DNA of 5,472 bases from Opitutaceae bacterium. GTDB lineage: Bacteria > Verrucomicrobiota > Verrucomicrobiia > Opitutales > Opitutaceae. The translations under genes were made by a program, and so were the position numbers. The notes below the pieces were generated by a model. The model was not told the origin of the DNA, made no database searches, and saw only the letters and a program-made list of their open reading frames with translations. Shown here piece by piece: positions 1 through 5,472 of this stretch; the first letter of the stretch is position 1, and every line of letters starts with the position of its first letter. Where the stretch lies: contig PMSP01000285.1 in NCBI GenBank assembly GCA_003168315.1, positions 1-5,472 on the forward strand, given 5' to 3'.

Positions 1-1513
1 CGCCGGCTTCATCGTCTCCGCCCTCGGGGGAAGCCGGGTCCAGATCGCCGGCCCGACGGCGGCATTCATGCCGATCGTTCTCCTCATCATCGAGCGCTAC
101 GGCTACGACGGCCTGCTGCTGGCCACGATCATGGCGGGGGTGATGCTCGTCGTGATGGGGCTCGCCCGGCTGGGCTCGGTCATCAAGTTCATCCCGTACC
201 CGGTCACGAGCGGCTTTACGACCGGCATCGCCGTCTCGATCATGGTTAGCCAGGTGACGGATCTCCTCGGCATCAGGTCCGCCACGCCGGCCCCCCGGGA
301 ATTCCTCGAGAAGATCCCGTGGATCCTGTCGCACCTGCCGGACGTCAACCCGCTGGCCGCCGTGACCGGCGTTGGGAGCGCGCTCCTCATCTACCTGTGG
401 CCGAAGTTCGGCTGGAGCCGGCTTCCGGGGATCATCGTGGCGACCGTGCTTGCGAGCGTGGCCATCGCGCTCCTCGGCTGGTCTCATGGGCACGGGGTGG
501 CGACCGTGGGGACGCGCTTTGGCTCGGCCGGGGTTCCCTCGGGATTTCCGCCCTTCACGCTGCCCATCGTCACGCTGGAGCGGATCCGGGGTCTGATCGC
601 GCCCGCCGTCACGATCGCCCTCCTCGGGTCGATCGAGTCGCTCCTCTCCGCAGTCGTTTCCGACGGCCTCATCAACGACCGGCACAACGCCAACACCGAG
701 CTGATCGCGCAGGGCGTGGCGAACATCGCATGCCCCTTCTTCTGCGGGCTCCCGGCGACGGGCGCGATCGCGCGCACCTCCGCGAACGTGCGCAGCGGGG
801 GCACGACGCCCGTCGCGGGGATGGTGCACGCGGCCACCCTCCTCCTCATAGTCGTGGCGTTCTCGCGCTACGCGCAGTTCGTGCCGATGGCGGCTATCGC
901 CGCCGTCCTCGTCATGGTCGCCCTGCGGATGGGCGAATGGCACGAGCTCGCCCGCCTTCGCCAGATGCCGTTCAGCGACGCCGCGGTCCTCCTCACAACG
1001 ATGGCGCTGACCGTGGTCTTCGACCTGGTGATCGCCGTCGAGGTCGGGATGGTCCTTGCGGCGTTCCTCTTCATAAGGCGGGTCGCCGAGACCACGGAGG
1101 TGTCGCTGGTCACGGCGGACGACGAGCTCGAGACCCCAGAGCAGGTCGCGCACGGCAAGGACATCCCCGAGGGGGTCCTTGTCTACCGGATATTCGGGCC
1201 GTTCTTCTTCGGCGCTGCGGAGAAGATGGAGGATGCGCTGGAGAGCGTGGGCAAGCTGCCCCGGGTCCTCATCCTGCGGATGCAGCTGGTGCCCGCCATG
1301 GACGCGACCGCGCTGAACGCGCTTGAGAGCATCGTCGAGCGGATGCATGCGGCGGGCGGCGTCCTGATCCTGAGCGGGACCCACAGGCAGCCGCTCCAGA
1401 TGCTGGGAAAGGCGGGATTCATCGAAAAGATCGGCCGCGCGAACATCCGGCCCCATTTCGACGACGCGCTCGCCCGCGCCCGCGAGGTCCTTGCCCCCGC
1501 GCGCCGGCCCTAG
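1..1513 (+). CDS. SulP/SLC26-family anion transporter with C-terminal STAS domain (5' end outside window)
   Basis: Inner-membrane anion transporter of the SulP family, whose members carry sulfate, bicarbonate or C4-dicarboxylates; the substrate cannot be read from sequence. The reading frame is open from base 2, before the first ATG at 68. It begins inside the conserved third-helix region (ALGGSRVQIAGPTAAF), so the gene is truncated by the window edge and 68 is not the start. 503 codons are visible. Further family signatures are the helix region LGSIESLLSAVVSDGL, the NANTELIAQGVANI loop, and the TGAIARTSANVRSG segment that lines the substrate site in this family. A cytoplasmic STAS domain covers visible residues about 392-500. 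Where anti-sigma-antagonist STAS domains carry a phosphorylated Ser, this one reads D-A-T (Thr at visible residue 436). Overall the protein resembles the DauA/YchM branch. The stop TAG at 1511-1513 is 21 bases before the next gene, suggesting one transcript. No frameshift is seen. Confidence 0.93.
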   Translation, partial: AGFIVSALGGSRVQIAGPTAAFMPIVLLIIERYGYDGLLLATIMAGVMLVVMGLARLGSVIKFIPYPVTSGFTTGIAVSIMVSQVTDLLGIRSATPAPREFLEKIPWILSHLPDVNPLAAVTGVGSALLIYLWPKFGWSRLPGIIVATVLASVAIALLGWSHGHGVATVGTRFGSAGVPSGFPPFTLPIVTLERIRGLIAPAVTIALLGSIESLLSAVVSDGLINDRHNANTELIAQGVANIACPFFCGLPATGAIARTSANVRSGGTTPVAGMVHAATLLLIVVAFSRYAQFVPMAAIAAVLVMVALRMGEWHELARLRQMPFSDAAVLLTTMALTVVFDLVIAVEVGMVLAAFLFIRRVAETTEVSLVTADDELETPEQVAHGKDIPEGVLVYRIFGPFFFGAAEKMEDALESVGKLPRVLILRMQLVPAMDATALNALESIVERMHAAGGVLILSGTHRQPLQMLGKAGFIEKIGRANIRPHFDDALARAREVLAPARRP

Positions 1514-1522
1514 CCGCCAGCT

Positions 1523-1527
1523 GGAGG
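1523..1527 (+). promoter_or_regulatory. Shine-Dalgarno GGAGG deciding the galactosidase start
   Basis: GGAGG lies in the short gap after the sulP stop. It ends 7 bases before ATG 1535, a normal spacing, but only 1 base before the in-frame GTG at 1529, which is too close. It therefore favours ATG 1535 over GTG 1529. A third in-frame ATG at 1577 has no comparable site at normal distance. Confidence 0.6.
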
Positions 1528-1534
1528 CGTGACA

Positions 1535-3193
1535 ATGCGCCCGGTGTCGGCATTCATTGGGGCACCCCTTTTGCCCATGACGACCCGGCTTCGACTGACC
1601 CTGCTTCTCCTCGCCGCCTGCCTCTCGCCGCCCTGGGCGGCCGCCTCCGACCCGGGCGACCTGCCCCATTTTGCCCACAAGGACGGCAGGCACGCCTTCG
1701 TCGTCGACGGCGCCCCCTTCCTCATCCTGGGCGGCCAGTGCGGCAACTCGAGCGCGTGGCCCTCCGAGCTTCCCGGCGTCTGGTCCGCAGTCGAGCGGAT
1801 GCACGCGAACACCCTGGAGGCGCCGGTCTACTGGGAGCAGTTTGAGGCCGCCGAGGGGACGTTCGACACCTCGAACGTCGACGCCCTGATCCAGGGCGCC
1901 AGGGAGCACGGCGTCCGCCTGGTCCTCCTCTGGTTCGGCACATGGAAGAACGGGAGCGCCCACTACCTCCCCCTCTGGATGAAGGCGAAGCCCGGGACCT
2001 ATCCGAAGATCACCGGCAAGAACGGCCTGCTGGTCGATTCCCCGTCGCCGCACTACCCGGCGACGCTGGAGGCCGACACCCGGGCGTTTCGCGCGCTCAT
2101 GAGGCACCTCAAGACCTTCGACGCCGCCCACACGGTCATCCTGGTCCAGGTTGAGAACGAGGCGGGGGCCTGGAACAGCATCCGCGACTATTCGCCCACG
2201 GCGCAGGCGATCTTCGAGGGGCCCGTCCCCGGCGAGCTCCTCGGGGCGCTCGGCCTCGCCTCGCGGGCGGGGGGCGACTGGCAGGCGGTCTTCGGGCCGG
2301 ACGCCGACGAGTTCTTCCACGCCTGGTCCGTCGCGCACTTCATCGGGCAGGTGGCCGCAGCCGGGAAGGAGGAGTACGCGCTCCCCATGTACGCCAATGC
2401 GGCGCTCAGGGACCCTATCGCGCCCGGGCCCGCGGGCACCTACGAGAGCGGGGGCCCGACGGACAACGTCCTGGCCATATGGAAGGCCGCGGCTCCGGCG
2501 CTGGACGTCCTTTCCCCCGACATCTACCAGAATGACAACGCGAAGTACCGCCGGGTTCTCGACCTCTACGCGCGCCCGGACAACCCGCTCCTCGTCCCGG
2601 AGACCGGTGGCTCGGCCTGGTACGCCCACATGCTCTTCGCCGCGATCGGAAGGGGCGCCGTCGGGTGGGCGCCGTTCGGCATAGACCGGGGCGTGGACGC
2701 AGCCCCGGCGGGGGCGTCCCGCAGGCCGGACGAGGACCCGCTCGCCGCGCTCGGGCTGGACTACCGGATCGTCGCCCCGGTCATGCGCGAGGTCGCGCGG
2801 CTCAACTTCGAGGGGAGGCTCCAGGCGGTCGCCGAGGACAAGGACGTCCCCACGCAGGCCCTCGGCTTCGGGCGCTGGCAGGCGGTCGTCTCCTATGGGA
2901 TCTCACGCTTCGGCTCCGGCACCCCCAGGGGCAACCCGGAGCCCATCGGCGGCGCGATCATCGGCAGCACCGGGGAGGACGAGTTCCTGGTAGCCGGTCG
3001 CTCCTGCAGGGTCGACTTCCGGGTGGCGGACGCGGCCTCCAGGGCCCAGCGAGAATTCCTCCGCGTGGAGGAGGGGACCTACGAGGACGGCGCGTTCCGG
3101 GTGATCCGCATCTGGAACGGCGACCAGACCGACTGGGGCCTCAACTTCGGCTCGGGACCGGTCGCGCTGCGCGTCCGCCTCAGGTCGTATTAG
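1535..3193 (+). CDS. Exported GH35-like beta-galactosidase with DUF5597 C-terminal domain
   Basis: Predicted secreted or lipid-anchored glycoside hydrolase of clan GH-A that would release terminal beta-galactosyl residues from oligo- or polysaccharides. Numbering is from ATG 1535 (552 aa), chosen for its Shine-Dalgarno site. The N-terminus holds a signal sequence: positive residues, a leucine run, then LAAC (Cys 29), a fair lipobox, and a few residues on WAAA-SD, a possible signal peptidase I site. A start at ATG 1577 would give a more classical signal peptide. The barrel covers roughly residues 40-400. It opens with DGAPFLILGGQ, followed by NTLEAPVYWEQFEAAEGTFD, the usual substrate-site strand of this family. 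Glu 209 in QVENEAG is the expected acid/base, and Glu 356 in LVPETGG the likely nucleophile. From about residue 430 a beta-rich domain ending in WNGDQTDWGLNF matches DUF5597. As I recall, a relative, Cellvibrio Bgl35A, acts on xyloglucan side chains; the substrate here is unknown. It follows a sulP gene by 21 bases and overlaps the convergent sulP by 14. Confidence 0.88.
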   Translation: MRPVSAFIGAPLLPMTTRLRLTLLLLAACLSPPWAAASDPGDLPHFAHKDGRHAFVVDGAPFLILGGQCGNSSAWPSELPGVWSAVERMHANTLEAPVYWEQFEAAEGTFDTSNVDALIQGAREHGVRLVLLWFGTWKNGSAHYLPLWMKAKPGTYPKITGKNGLLVDSPSPHYPATLEADTRAFRALMRHLKTFDAAHTVILVQVENEAGAWNSIRDYSPTAQAIFEGPVPGELLGALGLASRAGGDWQAVFGPDADEFFHAWSVAHFIGQVAAAGKEEYALPMYANAALRDPIAPGPAGTYESGGPTDNVLAIWKAAAPALDVLSPDIYQNDNAKYRRVLDLYARPDNPLLVPETGGSAWYAHMLFAAIGRGAVGWAPFGIDRGVDAAPAGASRRPDEDPLAALGLDYRIVAPVMREVARLNFEGRLQAVAEDKDVPTQALGFGRWQAVVSYGISRFGSGTPRGNPEPIGGAIIGSTGEDEFLVAGRSCRVDFRVADAASRAQREFLRVEEGTYEDGAFRVIRIWNGDQTDWGLNFGSGPVALRVRLRSY

Positions 3194-5000
3194 GCGCCTT
3201 CTTGTCGTAGAACACACGCAGGTCCACGGCCTCCCCCGGCAGGAGCTCCTTCGCGCGCTTGAGGGCGTTGCGGGTCGCCATCGTGGCGTTCGACTCCGCT
3301 GGAAAGATGTTCTCCCGGCCGATCTGCTGGAGGAGGCCGCTGTTTTCCAGGACACGCGTCACGTCCGGGTTGCTCCCGCTGATCAGCAGGAATCGCCCGG
3401 TCTCCCGCAGGTAGTCGTGGAGGTTCTCCATGGCCATGACGGTCGACGCGTCGAGATGCCGCGCGTTCTTCATCCTCAGGATGAAGACCCTTATGTTCTG
3501 GTTGTCGGCCAGGTTGCGGACCTGCTCCTGGAAGAGGTCGGCCGCCCCGAAGAAGAGCTCCCCCTCGACATGGATGATCGAGATCTGGGGGTGCGGCCGC
3601 TCGTTGGGATTGTTGAGCTCGGCAAGGTTGCCGGTCTCGCTGATCGCATACTCGACGAGCGTCGGCGTGCTCGTCTTGCGCAGGAAGAGGGCGAGGGAGA
3701 CGCCGATCCCGACGTAGATGGCCGTGTCCAGCTGCAGGAAGAGGCAGGAGCCGAGCGTGACGACGAAGACCACGAGGTCGGACGGCGTCGAGCGGCAGGA
3801 GATCCGGATCTGGTGCCAGTTGATCATCTTGAATCCCACCCGGATCAGGTGGGCCGCCAGGGCCGCCACCGGGATGAAGTTGAAGACCGGTGTCACGAAG
3901 GCGAGGACGGCGAGGACGACCAGGCTGCTCATCATGGACGACATCTGGGTCCTCGCCCCGCTCTGGAAGTTGACCGCCGAGCGGGCAAAGGAGGAGGACC
4001 CGGGCACGGCGCCGAAGAAGGCGCAGGCGATGTTGGCCGCGCCCATCCCGATCAGCTCCTGGTTGGGCTCGATCTTCTGGCCGCTCTTCGCGGCCAGGCC
4101 CTTCGTGATCGAGACCGCCTCAAGCATCCCGAGGATCGCTATGGCTATCGCGGTACCGGCAAGCTCGGGCAGGAGGTGCAGGCGCCGAGGGCCGAAGGGG
4201 TAGCCGGCAAAGTTCGGGACAATGGCCGTCAGCGCGCCCTCGTCACGGACCATGAGGAAGGGCGCGGCCCCGGGGTGGTAGACGGTGTAGATCTTCGCCC
4301 CGATCGCCAGGAGGGAGAGGCCGATCAGCGCCTCGGGCCACTTGGGCCTGATCCTCTGCACCACCCAGAAGATCCCGAACGTGAGGGCCCCTATGCCGAT
4401 CGCCCAGGGGTAGACGTGGGCGGTCCCCAGGTCGAACAGGGCCTGCAGGACGTTGGTCGAGAAGTTCTGGCTCGCGCCGACGCTGTAGCCCAGGAGGTTA
4501 TGCAACTGGCTTGCTATAAGGAGTATGCCTATCCCGGTGCTATAGCCGACAACCACGGATCGGGAGATGAACTTGGTGATCTCACCGAAATTGAGCAGCC
4601 CGGCGAAGAGCTGGATAACGCCGATCAGGAAGGCGAGGTAGACCGCGAGCTGCAGGGGCGCGAGCCCGATGGCCGAGTTGGAGGCGATCGTCGCCGCGAC
4701 GATCAGGCTGATGGAGCTCGTCGGCCCGAACACGTGGTGGCGCGAGGAGAAGAAGAGCGCGCCCACGAATCCCCCAATGATGACGGACGCGATCACGGGC
4801 GCCGGCGGCAGGTTGAGGATCAGCGAGAAGCCGATCGCCTGGGGGATGGACACCAGCGTCACCGTGGCACCCGCCAGCAGGTCGGCCCGGAACTTTTCCC
4901 ACGAATACTGGCGGAGCTCCGCTACGAACGGCAGCCGCACCCTGAACATGTGCGATCCCATCGCCGCGACTCCCTCGGTGAGCTCCGTCACGCTGTCCAT
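3180..5000 (-). CDS. SulP/SLC26-family anion transporter with STAS domain (second, complete copy)
   Basis: Complete inner-membrane SulP transporter of 606 aa from ATG 5000, typical for the family. The N-terminus reads WEKFRADLLAGATVTLVSIPQAIGF, the family's first-helix signature, followed by VFGPTSSISL in the third helix and ILGMLEAVSITKGLAAKSG. The substrate-lining segment is GSSSFARSAVNFQSGA. About 12-14 hydrophobic helices precede a STAS domain (residues about 472-590) containing HLDAST. Ser 519 there occupies the position phosphorylated in SpoIIAA-like STAS proteins, whereas the first transporter has Thr. Transported ion unknown; sulfate and bicarbonate are both possible. An in-frame TTG at 5006 is less likely. 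ATG 4961 has the better ribosome site (4970-4976). I kept ATG 5000 because 11 of 12 codons between the two end in G or C, like the rest of the gene. It is divergent from pstS and convergent with the galactosidase. It is too different from the first SulP to be a recent duplicate. Confidence 0.93.
   Translation of the reverse strand: MDSVTELTEGVAAMGSHMFRVRLPFVAELRQYSWEKFRADLLAGATVTLVSIPQAIGFSLILNLPPAPVIASVIIGGFVGALFFSSRHHVFGPTSSISLIVAATIASNSAIGLAPLQLAVYLAFLIGVIQLFAGLLNFGEITKFISRSVVVGYSTGIGILLIASQLHNLLGYSVGASQNFSTNVLQALFDLGTAHVYPWAIGIGALTFGIFWVVQRIRPKWPEALIGLSLLAIGAKIYTVYHPGAAPFLMVRDEGALTAIVPNFAGYPFGPRRLHLLPELAGTAIAIAILGMLEAVSITKGLAAKSGQKIEPNQELIGMGAANIACAFFGAVPGSSSFARSAVNFQSGARTQMSSMMSSLVVLAVLAFVTPVFNFIPVAALAAHLIRVGFKMINWHQIRISCRSTPSDLVVFVVTLGSCLFLQLDTAIYVGIGVSLALFLRKTSTPTLVEYAISETGNLAELNNPNERPHPQISIIHVEGELFFGAADLFQEQVRNLADNQNIRVFILRMKNARHLDASTVMAMENLHDYLRETGRFLLISGSNPDVTRVLENSGLLQQIGRENIFPAESNATMATRNALKRAKELLPGEAVDLRVFYDKKAPNTT
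4970..4976 (-). promoter_or_regulatory. Alternative ribosome binding site inside the sulP 5' end
   Basis: On the minus strand GAGGGAG precedes ATG 4961 by 8 bases. It is a stronger site than the weak AAGAGA ahead of ATG 5000. The protein may therefore start at 4961 and be 13 residues shorter. The choice does not affect the membrane domain. Confidence 0.35.
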
Positions 5001-5027
5001 GCGCAAGGTCTCTTATCGGCGCACGAG

Positions 5028-5049
5028 GATCGCAAACGCGATCTTTTTT
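5028..5049 (+). terminator. Terminator-like hairpin with T6 tract, reading on the + strand
   Basis: GATCGC (5028-5033) and GCGATC (5038-5043) form a perfect 6-bp stem around the loop AAAC. Six T's follow at once (5044-5049), the layout of an intrinsic terminator on the + strand. The stem is short and can be lengthened only through wobble pairs (G5027-T5044, G5025-T5046) that would use up part of the T tract, so its strength is uncertain. No + strand gene ends here: the preceding gene on this strand is the galactosidase, about 1.8 kb upstream. It could stop antisense readthrough from there before pstS. On the minus strand it lies in the presumed leader of sulP, 28 bases before ATG 5000, where the hairpin would instead be preceded by an A tract. 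Confidence 0.5.
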
Positions 5050-5068
5050 GGGCCGTCCGCCAACCGCC

Positions 5069-5108
5069 CTTTAACGGGAGTGTCACCGGTGCGTCACGCG
5101 ACCGTAAC
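5069..5108 (+). promoter_or_regulatory. Pho-box-like array upstream of pstS (four 7-bp units, 11-bp period)
   Basis: Four units, CTTTAAC (5069-5075), GTGTCAC (5080-5086), GCGTCAC (5091-5097) and CCGTAAC (5102-5108), are each separated by exactly 4 bases. PhoB-type regulators bind direct 7-bp repeats (CTGTCAT-like in Escherichia coli) at this same 11-bp spacing. GTGTCAC matches that consensus at 5 of 7 positions and the others at 4. A still weaker copy, CGCCAAC (5058-5064), keeps the phase. The site lies 65 bases before the start codon of pstS, the classic target of phosphate-starvation control. The periodicity and context are seen; binding by a PhoB/PhoP homologue is inferred. Confidence 0.7.
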
Positions 5109-5118
5109 ACGCGGCGCC

Positions 5119-5124
5119 CACTAT
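5119..5124 (+). promoter_or_regulatory. Possible -10 element of the pstS promoter
   Basis: CACTAT matches the TATAAT consensus at three positions, including the key second A and final T. It begins 10 bases after the last Pho-box unit, close to the spacing at PhoB-activated promoters, where the box replaces the -35 element. It would place transcription start near 5131 and leave a leader of about 43 bases. The hexamer is weak on its own; spacing is the main support. Confidence 0.35.
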
Positions 5125-5173
5125 GGCCCCGATCCGCCCGTTTCGACCAAATCAACCCACACCGTCCTTTCCC

Positions 5174-5472
5174 ATGCTACCCAACAAAGCCAAGTGCCTG
5201 GCCCTCCTAGGAGGCGTCCTCGCGGCCCTCAGCGCGGCAACCGCATCTGCCCAGATGCTCATCAACGGCGCCGGCGCCACGTTTCCATTTCCGATCTATT
5301 CAAAATGGTTCAACGAGTACGCAAAGGTCGATCCATCCGTGCAGTTCAACTACCAGTCGATTGGTTCAGGCGGCGGTATCGCTCAAATTAAAAAGAAGAC
5401 GGGCGACTTTGGCGCTTCAGACATGCCGCTTAAGCCAGAGGAATTGGAATCGTCGGGGCTCACGCAATTCCC
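5174..5472 (+). CDS. pstS: PstS phosphate ABC transporter substrate-binding protein (3' end outside window)
   Basis: Periplasmic phosphate-binding protein that delivers phosphate to the PstCAB importer. 99 codons are visible before the window ends. Residues 1-26 form a signal peptide (Lys 5 and Lys 7, hydrophobic core, then ASA-Q cleavage at 26/27). The mature protein opens with INGAGATFPFPIYSKWFNEY, the PstS hallmark. Conserved phosphate-contact positions are present at about the spacing of the Escherichia coli protein: Thr 36 and Phe 37 in GATFP, Ser 65 in IGSGGG, and Asp 83 in FGASDMPL. The start ATG 5174 is supported by the signal peptide; no clear Shine-Dalgarno site precedes it. It is divergent from sulP, behind a Pho-box-like array, so phosphate-starvation induction is likely. 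About 25 of the 69 codons after the signal region end in A or T, far more than in the neighbouring genes. pstC, pstA, pstB and phoU would be expected downstream but are not in view. Confidence 0.95.
   Translation, partial: MLPNKAKCLALLGGVLAALSAATASAQMLINGAGATFPFPIYSKWFNEYAKVDPSVQFNYQSIGSGGGIAQIKKKTGDFGASDMPLKPEELESSGLTQF

Noticed and set aside
68..70. ATG 68 as the start of the first sulP gene
   Set aside because: The frame is open upstream to base 2 and encodes the conserved ALGGSRVQIAGPTAAF region, so the true start lies left of the window.
319..1326. 335-codon + strand frame inside the first sulP gene
   Set aside because: It is a shifted frame of a good SulP coding sequence; its product is Arg/Gly/Ala-rich and resembles nothing I know.
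2151..2684. Arg/Ser/Thr-rich + strand frame inside the galactosidase
   Set aside because: Out-of-frame reading of GC-rich codons; the main frame carries the catalytic motifs and has no break.
3193..3198. GGCGCC palindrome at the convergent gene junction as a shared terminator
   Set aside because: A 6-base palindrome leaves no loop, and there is no T tract on either side.
2903..3355. Minus-strand frame covering the galactosidase 3' end and the sulP 3' end
   Set aside because: It overlaps two well-supported genes, has no recognisable domain, and no start signal sets it apart from chance.
3417..5210. 597-codon open frame on the + strand opposite the second sulP gene
   Set aside because: It is the complement of a clearly recognisable transporter in a high-GC gene. 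The product is a low-complexity run rich in Asp, Glu, Arg and Gly with no fold signature, as expected of a GC-rich antisense frame. It also runs through the intergenic gap and into pstS.
4669..5391. 240-codon + strand frame across the sulP-pstS gap
   Set aside because: It is antisense to sulP at first and then out of frame with pstS, crossing the Pho-box array; no domain is visible.

Overview
This window comes from a high-GC bacterial chromosome. The third codon position is mostly G or C in the first three genes. It holds four protein genes and one short regulatory gap. The PstS-type periplasmic binding protein and an exported beta-galactosidase with a possible lipoprotein signal suggest a Gram-negative cell envelope. 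The phylum cannot be fixed from the sequence alone; an Opitutus-like Verrucomicrobiota or an Acidobacteriota would both fit.

Layout. Bases 1-1513 (+) are the 3' part of a SulP/SLC26-family anion transporter with a C-terminal STAS domain; its first membrane helices lie off the left edge. Only 21 bases later comes an exported GH35-like beta-galactosidase with a DUF5597-type C-terminal domain (1535-3193, +), probably co-transcribed with the transporter. A second, complete and clearly different SulP transporter with a STAS domain runs the opposite way (3180-5000, -). Its stop codon lies inside the 3' end of the galactosidase gene, so the two genes overlap tail to tail by 14 bp. At the right edge the first 99 codons of pstS, the phosphate-binding protein of the PstSCAB importer, run off the window (5174-5472, +).

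The 173-bp gap between the divergent sulP and pstS genes (5001-5173) is the most informative non-coding stretch. It carries a terminator-like hairpin with six T's reading on the + strand (5028-5049). After that come four 7-base units at an exact 11-bp period (5069-5108) that look like a PhoB/PhoP-type Pho box. A weak -10-like hexamer (5119-5124) sits 10 bases after the last unit. This implies phosphate-starvation control of pstS, and possibly of the divergent sulP.

Three of the four genes handle transport of inorganic or small anions, and the galactosidase is the outlier. I see no mobile element, CRISPR array, tRNA, rRNA or obvious undescribed multi-gene system. The points worth a second look are the Pho-box array, the orphan + strand terminator-like hairpin, the 14-bp convergent overlap, and the drop in third-position GC when the sequence enters pstS.
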